Counted from the stretch's first letter, positions 35,463 to 44,455 are shown. The stretch: 64,000 nt of DNA from UBA2365 sp964594045 (GCA_964594045.1 CAZQKR010000017.1:1-64000), one strand, 5' to 3'. The notes: generated by a model not told the origin, from the sequence alone. A program made the numbers and translations.

Positions 35463-35834
35463 ATGAAATTAGGTGCATTTTCAGTCAGCCTTTCCGTAAA
35501 AGATATTCAAAAGTCACTTGAATTTTATGAAAAACTGGGTTTTGCCAGACTCGGGGGTGACATCAATCAGAAATGGCTGATCCTCAAAAATGAAAAATCG
35601 ATCATTGGCCTTTTTGAAGGCATGTTTGATGGCAATATGCTCACCTTCAACCCGGGTTGGGATGAAAACGGGCAAAATATTGATCCGTTTGATGATGTCA
35701 GGTTCATACAGCAACATTTAAAAGATGCCTCAGTTGAACTGTCGGCAGAAGCCGATCCGGAAAGCGAAGGTCCTGCATATATCTCTTTAACGGATCCTGA
35801 TGGAAATGTAATTTTGATAGACCAACACAGATAG
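35463..35834 (+). CDS. VOC-superfamily (glyoxalase-like) protein
   Basis: About 123 residues with the beta-alpha-beta-beta-beta VOC pattern: SVSLSVKDIQKSLEFYEKLGF at the start, and PAYISLTDPDGNVILIDQHR at the end, which carries the usual DPDGN turn. The family covers glyoxalases, dioxygenases and antibiotic-binding proteins; the specific activity is unknown. The frame opens at a TTG (35436) with ATGs at 35454 and 35463; 35463 (MKLGAFSVSL) matches the domain start. Confidence 0.8.
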   Translation: MKLGAFSVSLSVKDIQKSLEFYEKLGFARLGGDINQKWLILKNEKSIIGLFEGMFDGNMLTFNPGWDENGQNIDPFDDVRFIQQHLKDASVELSAEADPESEGPAYISLTDPDGNVILIDQHR

Positions 35835-35902
35835 ATCAGATCTTATAGCGTTTTTATAGCGGAAAATCGTATTATCGGATTTTCTGTCTAAAAACTTTTT
35901 TC

Positions 35903-36265
35903 ATGGAAATGCCATATACCAGGGAAAAATTTGACCTGTTACGGTCAGCTTCAAAAAAAGCCAACAAGCGGGCTTCCACTATCACGGCAATGGTAAGTGT
36001 GATAATGGGCATAGCAGGTATTCTATTCCTGAATTGGACAAAACAAGCATATTCACTGACCAATCACAAGATAATATCAGTGTTGTTCTTCCTGTTTTAT
36101 ATCGGCATCGTGCTATGGCTTATGTATCGGATGAAACGCATCAATCACAAATTTGCTGTTAAATGCCCTCAATGTGGTGAGGATCTGATAAATGATGCTG
36201 AACGTATCGCCTCAGCAACAGGCAATTGTGAAAAATGCGGAGGGACTGTTATACTGAAAGAATAA
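35903..36265 (+). CDS. two-helix membrane protein with C-terminal zinc ribbon
   Basis: 120 residues with two transmembrane helices (about 28-45 and 56-76) and a C-terminal cytoplasmic zinc ribbon, CPQCGEDL then CEKCGGTV (two CxxC pairs, about 90-115). The combination suggests a small membrane sensor or assembly protein; I do not recognise the family. The start at 35903 (MEMPYTREKFDLL) is the first ATG after the VOC gene. Confidence 0.68.
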   Translation: MEMPYTREKFDLLRSASKKANKRASTITAMVSVIMGIAGILFLNWTKQAYSLTNHKIISVLFFLFYIGIVLWLMYRMKRINHKFAVKCPQCGEDLINDAERIASATGNCEKCGGTVILKE

Positions 36266-36341
36266 TCGATTCAACCTGTTGTTTGAAATGTCCCGATTTC
36301 ATTGTTTCCAGAAAATCTTTATCTGTTTATATCAACTGAAT

Positions 36342-36686
36342 ATGGAAAACAAAAATAATCTGATCACCTGGGAGGATTTTTCGAAAATAGAGATCCGGAC
36401 AGGTACCATTATCACTGCAACACATTTCAAAAAAGCTAAAAAACCGGCTTACCAGATCACGATCGATTTCGGTCCGGCAGGTATCAGAAAATCCTCAGCG
36501 CAATTGACCAAACGTTACCTTCCTGAAGAACTTCCCGGAAAGCAAATTGTGGCTGTGCTCAATTTCCCCAAAAAACAAATCGCAGATTTCCAAAGCGAAT
36601 GCCTTATACTTGGTGCTGTGGACAACGATGAAGTCATTTTACTTACAACAGATCAACAGGTCGAAAACGGACTGCTTATCAGTTAA
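36342..36686 (+). CDS. CsaA-type tRNA-binding domain protein
   Basis: 114 residues forming a single tRNA-binding OB fold: WEDFSKIEIRTGTIITA at the start, AYQITIDFGPAGIRKSSAQL and ALYLGAVDNDEVILLTTD-like residues at the end (LGAVDNDEVILL). The family (CsaA, YgjH and the C-domain of methionyl-tRNA synthetase) binds tRNA; CsaA has chaperone-like activity in Bacillus. The frame extends upstream to a TTG at 36279, but ATG 36342 (MENKNN) begins the conserved domain. Confidence 0.85.
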   Translation: MENKNNLITWEDFSKIEIRTGTIITATHFKKAKKPAYQITIDFGPAGIRKSSAQLTKRYLPEELPGKQIVAVLNFPKKQIADFQSECLILGAVDNDEVILLTTDQQVENGLLIS

Positions 36687-36706
36687 TTTTTACTCAATTG
36701 AAACTC

Positions 36707-37204
36707 ATGAAATCAACAAAAAACATAAAACTTCCTTTGACAGAAACAGAAAAAGCTGCAACGAGGAAAAACAGGGTTTCCGTCAGCAGGATTTTGGAAT
36801 TTGATCCGGGGGAACTGGAATTATTGCTCGGAATTTCTGCCGAACGGGCTGATGAACTTCATGCACTGGCCACTTTTCAAACCGTTCCTTCCGTTGGTCT
36901 TAAATTCGCTGAAGATCTTGTTTTTTTGGGATATTTCAGTTTTGAAGAGTTGAAAAACAAGGAAGGTGCGAGACTGACTGATGAATTCGAAATCAGAAAA
37001 GGTTATTGGATCGATCCATGTGTGGAAGATCAGTTCAGACTGGCTGTGCATTATGCCAAAACGAAGGATGCATCCAAAAACTGGTGGGATTTTACAGAAG
37101 AAAGGAAAAAGTTCAGAGAAAAAAACGGTTATCCTGATAACAGACCCAAATCTTCCTGGCATGAAAAACTTGATCCAGAGGGCAAAATAAACCGTCAAGT
37201 TTGA
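36707..37204 (+). CDS. helix-hairpin-helix protein, Cdd1/pathogenicity-locus family
   Basis: 165 residues. A helix-hairpin-helix-like region (LATFQTVPSVGLKFAEDLVF, about 64-83) is followed by DEFEIRKGYWIDPCVEDQFRLAVHYAK and a C-terminal KNWWDFTEERKKFREKNGYP, which together match the Cdd1-like family (PF11731), small proteins of unknown function with a DNA-repair-like HhH. The frame opens at TTG 36698; ATG 36707 is preferred. It sits 20 bases after the CsaA-like gene. Confidence 0.8.
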   Translation: MKSTKNIKLPLTETEKAATRKNRVSVSRILEFDPGELELLLGISAERADELHALATFQTVPSVGLKFAEDLVFLGYFSFEELKNKEGARLTDEFEIRKGYWIDPCVEDQFRLAVHYAKTKDASKNWWDFTEERKKFREKNGYPDNRPKSSWHEKLDPEGKINRQV

Positions 37205-37225
37205 AAAGGATATTTTAAAAACCAA

Positions 37226-37759
37226 ATGATCTTTAATATGCAAAAATTGGTCAATACCCCGGAATTAACCCAGATGAATGACTTAATGCTATTTTACAAA
37301 GACCAGCTTGCCAAGGGAACCATGCAAAAGGCATATTCCAGCCTGATGAATTTTGTTCAGGATCTTAGAAATGACCTGGCCAAAAAATATGACGATGAAT
37401 ACATCATCGGCAGCATTTCAAGAGGTTATTTGGATTTCACCTACTTTCCGATCGTTCCGAAAAAGCTTAAATCACTCAAAGTGAAATTTGTTATATATTT
37501 GGTCCACAAAGATTTAAGCTTCGGCATCAGTCTGAGCGGTCAAAACAAGCAGGTCAGGAAGCAGTACCGGGAAATTTTCAGAGGGAGCGATTTTGACCAA
37601 TATCAAATCCCTGACAACATCGATGACGGTTTTATTGTGCTCAATGAAATTTTAGCTGAAAACCCGGATTTTGGTGATCTGTTCCTGTTGACTAAGCAGA
37701 TTGAACATAAAGCATGGACATTTATTGAGGAAATTACCGAAATCCTGACCGTAAAATGA
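37226..37759 (+). CDS. DUF7000-like protein of unknown function
   Basis: 177 residues, soluble, no signal peptide. QLAKGTMQKAYSSLMNFVQDL and GSISRGYLDFTYFPIVPKKL resemble a Bacteroidota/Firmicutes family annotated as DUF7000; this is recall, not a search. The central KFVIYLVHKDLSFGISLSGQ and a late KAWTFIEEI stretch are also conserved-looking. Function unknown. It follows the HhH gene after 21 bases and precedes a methyltransferase gene. Confidence 0.65.
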   Translation: MIFNMQKLVNTPELTQMNDLMLFYKDQLAKGTMQKAYSSLMNFVQDLRNDLAKKYDDEYIIGSISRGYLDFTYFPIVPKKLKSLKVKFVIYLVHKDLSFGISLSGQNKQVRKQYREIFRGSDFDQYQIPDNIDDGFIVLNEILAENPDFGDLFLLTKQIEHKAWTFIEEITEILTVK

Positions 37760-37803
37760 TCCGGTCCGGGAAAATCAACTGAAAAGCACAAAACAATAGG
37801 CAT

Positions 37804-38580
37804 ATGGCAAGAATGCATTTATTTGAATTTGAAGACCAAAAATGGTTCCCCGGATTTTTAAGAATGTATGTGACTGATTTTCTTCACTTTCTATCGATCA
37901 AAGCAGGCGTTTTCAAAAACGTCATTCCGATGATGGTTGAGAATCTGGTCAGGTTGAATACCACTACGATCATAGATCTTGGTTCAGGCAGCGGAGGTGG
38001 TTTGGTGGGTTTGTATCCGGAGTTACAGAAAAGTATACCTGCGATCCGCATCACTCTGACTGATTTCTACCCTAATCAGAAAGTGATCAAAAGAACAGAA
38101 AATTCAGCTCCTGGCATCACTTACGAAGCAAGTTCAGTTGATGCCAGAAATGTCCCAACCGGATTGAAGGGAATGAGAACCATGTTTTTATCTTTTCATC
38201 ATTTCAAACCTGCTGATGCCAGGTCAATTTTACAAAATGTGGTGGATGCCAACAGTGCAATCATGATCTTTGAATCCCAGGAAAGGAGTTTTCCCAGTTT
38301 GCTGGCCATGGTTTTGTCACCAATTTCTGTTTTCTTCACTACTCCATTCATCAGGCCTTTTTCTTTGGTCAGGATATTGTTTACCTATGTGATCCCCGTT
38401 ATTCCCCTGGTTGTATTGTGGGATGGAATTGTATCGTCACTCAGAACCTATTCCATTGCTGAAATGAATGCATTGATAGACAGTCTGGAGGGCAAAGACC
38501 GGTATGAATGGAAAACCGGAAAGATCAAGTCCGGTCCGGCACAAGTGTTTTATATGTGCGCTGTTCCAAAAATTAATTGA
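37804..38580 (+). CDS. SAM-dependent methyltransferase-like protein with hydrophobic C-terminal half
   Basis: 258 residues. A Rossmann-type motif I is clear (IIDLGSGSGGG, about 57-67), followed by ITLTDFYPN (motif II) and SSVDARNVP (motif III); the NPPF-type catalytic motif is absent. Residues about 160-210 are strongly hydrophobic (LLAMVLSPISVFFTTPFI, LVRILFTYVIPVIPLVVL), suggesting membrane association. The substrate is unknown. It is the last gene of a co-oriented run from 35.0 kb. Confidence 0.75.
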   Translation: MARMHLFEFEDQKWFPGFLRMYVTDFLHFLSIKAGVFKNVIPMMVENLVRLNTTTIIDLGSGSGGGLVGLYPELQKSIPAIRITLTDFYPNQKVIKRTENSAPGITYEASSVDARNVPTGLKGMRTMFLSFHHFKPADARSILQNVVDANSAIMIFESQERSFPSLLAMVLSPISVFFTTPFIRPFSLVRILFTYVIPVIPLVVLWDGIVSSLRTYSIAEMNALIDSLEGKDRYEWKTGKIKSGPAQVFYMCAVPKIN

Positions 38581-39021
38581 TACCAAAAAAAGCCAACCGG
38601 CCAAAGCAAAAAGAGTAGTCACCCCCTGTTGAAATCAGGAAAAACAGCCGGGTTAGTTTTATCTATACCTTTAAGATAAATTCTAAATGGAAAACAAATT
38701 TGGGACGTAACAACCAGAAGACCTATAATTGAAAATTCATTTAAAAATGGAGTTATAGAAAGGTGATCATAAGCTTAGTTCCAGGATAAACGAATTGGGT
38801 ATTTCTGTTAACTTTTCATTGACTTTGCTAAAACTACCTCCGGAACCACTGGAGCCGGTATGCTGATCATATATTTGAATTTTTACCACAAAAGATGATC
38901 ACAGCCAAAAGCCATATTTGTCATAAAATTGTAAACCGGGTACTTTTCAAAGGTTGAAGCTAACTTTTCCTGCACACTTCATTATAAAGGAACAAGTATG
39001 GTAAAATAAAAATGCATATTC
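38581..39021. other. intergenic region before the peroxidase operon
   Basis: About 440 bases with no supported gene, RNA or repeat. Confidence 0.4.
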
Positions 39022-39051
39022 TTTGGATTTATTCAAAATGTTATAATTTTG
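39022..39051 (+). promoter_or_regulatory. promoter of the DoxX-GPx/ohrR operon with overlapping inverted repeats
   Basis: TTTG (39022-39025) and TAATTTTG (39044-39051) are spaced by 18 bases, a good Bacteroidota promoter. CAAAAT-N6-ATTTTG (39034-39051) is an inverted repeat overlapping the -7 element, and ATCGT-GT-ACGAT (39053-39064) lies just downstream. Either could be the operator of the OhrR-type regulator encoded in the operon; this is inference from position. Confidence 0.55.
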
Positions 39052-39098
39052 CATCGTGTACGATTTAATCTTAAGTGATATTTATAGAATTTACAGAT

Positions 39099-39995
39099 AT
39101 GTTAAAAAAAATCCTGCGTATCCTGCTTGGAGCTTTCATGATTTTTGCCGGGATCGGTCACCTCACATTTCAAAGTACCGAGTTTCAGGCTCAGGTTCCT
39201 TCATGGTTGCCCCAAAACCCGGATTTTACTGATTTTGTGGTACTTGCATCCGGTTTTGTGGAAATTATTCTCGGGTTTTCCATGATTTTCCTGACCAGCC
39301 ACATGGTGAAAGTTGGCCTGGCACTGGCTGTTTTTTTTGTATTGATCTTCCCGGGCAATATATCCCAATACGTCAGCGGCATTTCCGCATTCGGCCTGGA
39401 CACCGATACGAAACGCCTGGTCAGATTGTTTTTCCAGCCGGTTTTGATATTTTGGGCATTGTGGTCAACCGGAGCCCTCCAATTTCTGCTTAAAAAACAA
39501 CCAAAAACAGATGATCAGACAGATTTTTTTCAATTAGAAGCCAATTTGCTCAATGGTGAGCGGGTTTCGATGGAAAGATTCAGAGGAAAAACCCTGATCG
39601 TGGTCAATACTGCAAGCCAATGTGGCCTCACCCCTCAATATGAAGGGCTGGAAAAACTTTACAGGGATTATAAGGATCAGGGTCTGGTCGTGCTGGGCTT
39701 TCCATGCAATCAGTTTGGCAGACAGGAGAAAGGTAATGCGAAAGAAATTGAGCAGTTCTGCCAGGTGAACTACGGGGTCAGTTTCCCCATGTTCGAAAAA
39801 ATCGAAGTGAACGGTAAAAAAGCCCACCCTGTTTTCAAATACCTTAAGGGGCAACTGGGCAGCGTTTTTGGCAGCCGGATCAAATGGAATTTTACCAAAT
39901 TCGTGATCGATAAAAATGGCAGACCTGTCAAAAGATTTGCTCCAAACACCACTCCTGCGAATATGGAGAAATTCATCAAAAGTATTTTATCATGA
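39099..39995 (+). CDS. DoxX-family membrane domain fused to glutathione peroxidase
   Basis: 298 residues in two parts. Residues 1-140 form a four-helix DoxX/DoxD-like membrane domain (ILLGAFMIFAGIGHLTF, GFVEIILGFSMIF, LFFQPVLIFWALWSTGAL). Residues 150-298 are a complete glutathione/thioredoxin peroxidase: catalytic Cys in NTASQCGLTPQYEG, the GFPCNQFGRQE block with its Gln, a second Cys in EQFCQVNYGVSFP, and the tetrad Trp in KWNFTKFVID. It uses Cys, not selenocysteine. The fusion would place peroxide detoxification at the membrane surface, possibly fed by quinone or lipid hydroperoxides. The ATG at 39099 is chosen over an upstream GTG. An OhrR-like gene overlaps its end. Confidence 0.88.
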   Translation: MLKKILRILLGAFMIFAGIGHLTFQSTEFQAQVPSWLPQNPDFTDFVVLASGFVEIILGFSMIFLTSHMVKVGLALAVFFVLIFPGNISQYVSGISAFGLDTDTKRLVRLFFQPVLIFWALWSTGALQFLLKKQPKTDDQTDFFQLEANLLNGERVSMERFRGKTLIVVNTASQCGLTPQYEGLEKLYRDYKDQGLVVLGFPCNQFGRQEKGNAKEIEQFCQVNYGVSFPMFEKIEVNGKKAHPVFKYLKGQLGSVFGSRIKWNFTKFVIDKNGRPVKRFAPNTTPANMEKFIKSILS

Positions 39996-40450
39996 AGGAA
40001 AAAGATTTTGCCAAGCTGTACCTCAGCAATCAGCTTTGCTTTCCTCTTTATGCAGCTTCCAGGCTGACCACACAGATCTATGGCCCTTACCTCAAAGAAC
40101 TGGATCTGACCTATCCGCAATACCTGGTGATGTTGGTCTTATGGGAAAATGAGTCTCAAACGGTCAATGAGATAGGAAAAAGGCTGCTGCTCGAGTCCAA
40201 TACCTTAACTCCATTGCTCAAACGACTGCAACAAAAAAAACTGATCTGCAGGGTCAGGTCGAACTCGGATGAAAGGAATGTCATCATCACTTTGACGGAC
40301 GAAGGTCAACTGCTTAAAAATAAGGCCTTGGACATTCCGGATCAGATCCTCAATTCCTTCCATGACCAATCCATGACTGAACGGGAAATCGTTACTTTCA
40401 GACATACACTATTGAAAATCGTGGAGACATTGACTGCGAGAACCTCCTGA
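39992..40450 (+). CDS. OhrR-type MarR-family peroxide-sensing repressor
   Basis: 152 residues with a winged helix of the MarR family. LCFPLYAASRLTTQIYGPYL near the N-terminus places a Cys at residue 16, equivalent to the redox-sensing Cys15 of Bacillus OhrR, and LTYPQYLVMLVLWE, LESNTLTPLLKRLQQKKLI and RSNSDERNVIITLT are characteristic of the OhrR/1-Cys subgroup. It probably represses its own operon until organic hydroperoxides oxidise the Cys. ATGA overlap with the peroxidase fusion implies coupled translation. Confidence 0.88.
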   Translation: MKEKDFAKLYLSNQLCFPLYAASRLTTQIYGPYLKELDLTYPQYLVMLVLWENESQTVNEIGKRLLLESNTLTPLLKRLQQKKLICRVRSNSDERNVIITLTDEGQLLKNKALDIPDQILNSFHDQSMTEREIVTFRHTLLKIVETLTARTS

Positions 40451-40577
40451 AAATCTGCTGATATGCACCGTCAGGAATAAAAGGTTTACGGAATGCCTGA
40501 AAATTATGGTTAAAAGAGCAGGAACGATTGATCTGCATGACCTTTTTTGAAAAAAAAATAAAACTATCTGCCAGTTT

Positions 40578-40608
40578 TTTGCTGTTTTTGGAAAAAAGTA
40601 TACCTTTG
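40578..40608 (+). promoter_or_regulatory. rpmI-rplT promoter
   Basis: TTTG (40578-40581) and TACCTTTG (40601-40608) are separated by 19 bases, matching the Bacteroidota consensus. The leader to the rpmI ATG is only about 20 bases, too short for the RNA-based L20 control seen in infC-led operons. Confidence 0.7.
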
Positions 40609-40634
40609 CGAGCTATTATAAAAAAACGTGAATT

Positions 40635-40829
40635 ATGCCAAAGGTTAAAACACATTCAGGTGCTAAGAAGAGGTTTAAAGTTACGGCTACCGGCAAGTTG
40701 AAACACTTCCATTCGTCACACTCTCACCTGATGAGAAAAAAGTCAACCAAAGCTAAACGCAGATTGCGTACAGCAGTGATCATTTCACCCACCACCGAGA
40801 AGAGAATGAGACTCTTATTGGGAATCTAA
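40635..40829 (+). CDS. rpmI: 50S ribosomal protein bL35
   Basis: A 64-residue basic protein: [20 protein letters not shown] and [20 protein letters not shown] are hallmark bL35 sequence. It lies 70 bases before rplT as in most bacteria, but infC is not adjacent upstream, as it is in many genomes; here rpmI has its own promoter right after the ohrR-like gene. Confidence 0.97.
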   Translation: MPKVKTHSGAKKRFKVTATGKLKHFHSSHSHLMRKKSTKAKRRLRTAVIISPTTEKRMRLLLGI

Positions 40830-40899
40830 ACTAATTTTTAACGAGGTTGCAGGCTCAAGCATCCGGAACGGATCCCTGCAGCGAACAAAATTTTTTATT

Positions 40900-41247
40900 A
40901 TGCCAAGGTCAGTAAATGCAGTAGCATCCAGAAAAAGAAGGAAAAAGATCCTCAAAGCAACAAGGGGATTCTTTGGTGCCAGAAAAAACGTCTATACTGT
41001 TGCAAAAAACACGCTTGAAAAAGCATGGGCGTACGCTTACAGGGACAGAAGAGCCAAGAAGCGCGCGTTCAGAAGATTGTGGATTGCACGTATCAATGCA
41101 GCTACGAGAATGTATGAATTGAAATACAGTCAATTTATGCATCTTCTGAAGCAGAATGAAATTGATCTCAACCGCAAAGTTTTGGCGGATCTGGCAATGA
41201 ACCATCCTGAAACTTTCAAATCCATCGTGGACAGGGTGAAAAAATAA
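40900..41247 (+). CDS. rplT: 50S ribosomal protein bL20
   Basis: 115 residues with the family block [40 protein letters not shown] and [17 protein letters not shown]. bL20 is needed for early assembly of the 50S subunit and in some bacteria represses its own operon. It is the last gene of the rpmI-rplT unit and is followed by a strong terminator. Confidence 0.98.
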   Translation: MPRSVNAVASRKRRKKILKATRGFFGARKNVYTVAKNTLEKAWAYAYRDRRAKKRAFRRLWIARINAATRMYELKYSQFMHLLKQNEIDLNRKVLADLAMNHPETFKSIVDRVKK

Positions 41248-41262
41248 TTGCCTTTAAAAGTT

Positions 41263-41301
41263 AAAAAAAGCTTGTTCCTTTCCGGAGCAAGCTTTTTTTT
41301 T
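41263..41301 (+). terminator. terminator after rplT
   Basis: Long hairpin with arms AAAAAAAGCTTGTTCC and GGAGCAAGCTTTTTTT (one wobble) ending in a long T-run. The A-run on the other arm makes it also suitable for the convergent ABC-permease transcript. Confidence 0.9.
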
Positions 41302-41319
41302 GATATATCTGCGGTTATT

Positions 41320-42570
41320 TTACTGTCTGATGGCTTCAACGGGATCCATCCTGGAAGCTTGCAATGCCGGCAATAATCCGGCCAGAATACCTACGAATAC
41401 ACTCCAGAAAACACCCCATACAATATTGCTGAATGAAAGGGACATCACAAAAGACCCCGAAGCGCTGATACCTTTTGCCAGTCCAAATACCAGAAGCAAT
41501 CCAGCTATTCCCCCGATCAGGCACAGAACGATCGCTTCCAGAAGAAATTCCAGCAAAATGATCCACCTTTTGGCACCTATGGCCTTTTTAATACCGATGA
41601 TACTGGTACGCTCCTTGACAGAAACAAACATGATGTTGGCAATGCTGATCATTCCGACCACCAGGGCGAACACACCGATAAAAAATCCTGCCACACCGAT
41701 CACCTGAAAAATGCTTTCCAGTATCTGGTTGAACATACCTACATCATTGACAGAAAAATTTTCAGTATCCAGTGGCTTTATCTTACGGTGCGCCCTCAGG
41801 ATACCGGTAAGCTCACCTCTGAGTTCTTCGATGTCTGTACCGGGAATCGACTGGACCGAAAGCATTTTGCCGGTTGTGTTAGGTTCCTTGAAATTGATGA
41901 ATTTCCGCGCTGCATTGTAAGGAAGAATAGCTACATCGTCAAAAGGCATCACCCTGAAAGTACCCTCGCCCTCTTTTGCCACAACTCCGACTACCTGGAA
42001 TTTACGGCCGTAAAAATTGATGTATTTTCCGATAGGATCCAGATCACCAAAAAGCTCATTGGCGATATTATGCCCCAGTATGGTCTTGTCCTGACCGGTT
42101 TCGTATTCATGCCGGGTAAAATATCTGCCCAGCTCGAAATCTATATCCATCATGTCAGCAAAATCAAATGTAGGCGCCATAAAAAACATTCCTTCCACAC
42201 TTGAGGATTTGTATTTAATGGTTTTTCCACTCAAAAAGCCTACAAATGCAGCTTTTTGGGAAAGCTTTGACTTTGCCATGATCGCCTCATAGTCCTCATA
42301 AGAAATTTCCGGCCTCCGGATATACTTCCAGTAATTCTGACCGGGATCTTCATTCCAGGGAAACCGGTCGATATAAATGATGTCTGTACCCAGCTTTGCA
42401 AAACTGCTCTTGATGTTGTCTTCCAGAGAATCAACAGCCGATTTGACCGAAATGATGGAAAAAATACCGATCGTAATACCCAGAAGGGATAAGAAACTGC
42501 GTAACTTGCTTGTTTTCAGCTCATGAAAAGCCTGTCTTACGCTGTCAATAAAAAAATTGATGTATGTCAT
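41320..42570 (-). CDS. MacB/FtsX-type ABC transporter permease
   Basis: 416 residues: one N-terminal helix (about 24-45, SLLGITIGIFSIISVKSAV), a periplasmic MacB_PCD domain (about 48-275), and three C-terminal helices (about 285-310, 340-365, 375-405) forming the FtsX domain, with SVKERTSIIGIKKAIGAKR between them (typical coupling-helix region) and DPVEAIRQ at the end. Such permeases pair with a LolD-type ATPase, but no ATPase or membrane-fusion gene is adjacent here. It could handle lipoproteins, peptides or antibiotics. The 391-base gap to queA shows no gene. Confidence 0.88.
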   Translation of the reverse strand: MTYINFFIDSVRQAFHELKTSKLRSFLSLLGITIGIFSIISVKSAVDSLEDNIKSSFAKLGTDIIYIDRFPWNEDPGQNYWKYIRRPEISYEDYEAIMAKSKLSQKAAFVGFLSGKTIKYKSSSVEGMFFMAPTFDFADMMDIDFELGRYFTRHEYETGQDKTILGHNIANELFGDLDPIGKYINFYGRKFQVVGVVAKEGEGTFRVMPFDDVAILPYNAARKFINFKEPNTTGKMLSVQSIPGTDIEELRGELTGILRAHRKIKPLDTENFSVNDVGMFNQILESIFQVIGVAGFFIGVFALVVGMISIANIMFVSVKERTSIIGIKKAIGAKRWIILLEFLLEAIVLCLIGGIAGLLLVFGLAKGISASGSFVMSLSFSNIVWGVFWSVFVGILAGLLPALQASRMDPVEAIRQ

Positions 42571-42932
42571 TATAGTATACCAACAAGTTAAAATTTCATA
42601 AAAAATCTGTCATTATAAAGAACTTAATGCATTCTGATGTTGTTTGACGTTTTTGCATCATCAATTTGAAATGACCTGACACTTTGCAGTAAATTCCTTT
42701 CCAAAACAACTGTCAAATGAAAGTGGACATCAATAACACCTAAAACATAACTGAACTAATGAGTTTCTTTTGACATTTCAAAACACTTAAATCCGAAGAA
42801 TTTACATATTCAAAACAACAACAAAAAACTTAAAAAACTGAATAAGATTAGATTAAAACATCTATTTTATCGTCAAAAAATCATTAAACTGAACAAATAA
42901 CAGAGTTTACTGGTATATGTTAACTAATTTCT

Positions 42933-42940
42933 TACTTTTG
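42933..42940 (+). promoter_or_regulatory. queA promoter -7 element
   Basis: TACTTTTG matches TAnnTTTG, 21 bases before the queA ATG. No clear -33 TTG is seen in the AT-rich upstream sequence. Confidence 0.55.
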
Positions 42941-42961
42941 CAAAAAATTTAAGTCTTAAGG

Positions 42962-44026
42962 ATGAAAGCTAAACTATCCAAGTTTAATTTTGATTTACCA
43001 AAGAATTTTATTGCTCAATATCCGACCAAAGAACGTGATGAATCCAGACTAATGGTCATTCACAGGGAAAGTGGTAAAATTGAACATAAGATGTTCAGGG
43101 ATGTAATTGATTACTTTGAGGAAGGTGATACTTTTGTTGCAAACAACACAAAGGTATTTCCTGCCAGACTTTACGGAAGAAAAGAAAAAACAGGAGCCAA
43201 GATCGAAGTTTTCCTGCTGAGGGAACTGAATGAAAGAAGCAGATTATGGGACGTTCTTGTTGATCCTGCCAGGAAGATCCGGGTAGGGAATAAACTGTAT
43301 TTTGAGCATAACGGCAAAGTGGATGCACTGGTTGCCGAAGTTGTGGACAATACCACCTCCAGGGGAAGAACTATACGGTTTTTGTCCGATATGGACAATG
43401 AAGATTTCTATAAATTGCTCTATGATATGGGGCATACGCCATTGCCAAAATATATAGGCAGACCTGAAGAAGACATGGATGTTGACCGGTATCAGACCAT
43501 TTATGCCGAGGTGACCGGAGCCGTGGCTGCGCCCACTGCAGGATTACATTTCAGTAAAAACCTGCTGAAAAAAATGGAAGTTAAAGGTATTCATTTCTCC
43601 ACCGTTACGCTGCATACCGGTAGCGGAACATTCAGGAGCATCGCTGTGGAAGATCTTTCCAAGCACAAAATGGATGCAGAGTATTTTATGATACCGGAAG
43701 CTACTGCTGATCTGGTCAACAAAACCAAGGACGGAGGCTTCAAGGTATGTGGCGTTGGAACAACTACCGTCCGGACGATGGAATCAGCCGTCAGCTCCCA
43801 GAACAGGCTTAAATCTGCTGAGGGCTGGACGAATTTGTTCATTTATCCACCATATGACTTTAAGATACCTGATGCCATCATCACCAATTTCCACCTGCCA
43901 AAATCCAGCCTGATCATCATGATCGCAGCTTTTGGCGGTGTTGATCTGATCATGGATGCATACCAGGAAGCGATCAAAGAGGAATACAGATTTTTTACCT
44001 ACGGAGACGCAATGTTGATTTTGTAA
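42962..44026 (+). CDS. queA: S-adenosylmethionine:tRNA ribosyltransferase-isomerase
   Basis: Makes epoxyqueuosine in tRNA by transferring the ribosyl part of SAM. The 354-residue sequence has [20 protein letters not shown] at the start, [37 protein letters not shown] (about 176-195) and [19 protein letters not shown] near the end, all hallmarks of QueA. It has its own promoter; a 76-residue acidic protein gene follows. Confidence 0.97.
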   Translation: MKAKLSKFNFDLPKNFIAQYPTKERDESRLMVIHRESGKIEHKMFRDVIDYFEEGDTFVANNTKVFPARLYGRKEKTGAKIEVFLLRELNERSRLWDVLVDPARKIRVGNKLYFEHNGKVDALVAEVVDNTTSRGRTIRFLSDMDNEDFYKLLYDMGHTPLPKYIGRPEEDMDVDRYQTIYAEVTGAVAAPTAGLHFSKNLLKKMEVKGIHFSTVTLHTGSGTFRSIAVEDLSKHKMDAEYFMIPEATADLVNKTKDGGFKVCGVGTTTVRTMESAVSSQNRLKSAEGWTNLFIYPPYDFKIPDAIITNFHLPKSSLIIMIAAFGGVDLIMDAYQEAIKEEYRFFTYGDAMLIL

Positions 44027-44112
44027 TTTATACTGTTTGGTTGAACTTTATTTGAAATAAAACTATTTTAATATCAAATCTAATCTATTTATTTATCAAT
44101 AAATTGCATTAT

Positions 44113-44334
44113 ATGTATTGGACACTAGAATTAGCACATCACCTTGAAGACGCCCCCTGGCCTGCTACCAGGGATGAATTGATCGATTTTGTAATCCGGT
44201 CAGGTGCTCCACTCGAAGTAATAGAAAACTTACAGGAAATGGAAGATGAAGGCGAGATATATGAATCCATTGAGGATATCTGGCCTGATTATCCAAGAAA
44301 AGACGACTTTTTATTCAACGAAGACGAGTATTGA
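44113..44334 (+). CDS. small acidic DUF2795-family protein
   Basis: 73 residues, strongly acidic. DAPWPATRDELIDFVIRSGA followed by PLEVIENLQEMEDEGEIYESIEDI and a C-terminal WPDYPRKDDFLFNEDEY match the small proteins labelled DUF2795 in Bacteroidota; function unknown. The frame opens at a TTG (44104); ATG 44113 is chosen. It sits between queA and cmk and is closed by a terminator. Confidence 0.8.
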   Translation: MYWTLELAHHLEDAPWPATRDELIDFVIRSGAPLEVIENLQEMEDEGEIYESIEDIWPDYPRKDDFLFNEDEY

Positions 44335-44357
44335 TCATCTACTCAACCCGGAATAAT

Positions 44358-44388
44358 AAGCCTTGCTGGAAAGCAGGGCTTTTTTTTT
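44358..44388 (+). terminator. terminator after the DUF2795 gene
   Basis: Hairpin with arms AAGCCTTGCT and AGCAGGGCTT (one wobble) and a 4-base loop followed by eight T residues, 24 bases after the stop codon. Confidence 0.85.
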
Positions 44389-44424
44389 GAAATTTGTCAT
44401 CTTGCTCTTTCATATTATTTGGGT

Positions 44425-44455
44425 TTTGGAGCATCGATTTAAAATATTACCTTTG
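44425..44455 (+). promoter_or_regulatory. cmk promoter
   Basis: TTTG (44425-44428) and TACCTTTG (44448-44455) separated by 19 bases, an excellent match to the Bacteroidota promoter consensus, 72 bases before the cmk ATG. Confidence 0.7.

Noticed and set aside
39075..39098. Upstream GTG start for the DoxX-GPx protein
   Set aside because: It adds eight residues before the first helix without any support; the ATG at 39099 starts the membrane domain directly.
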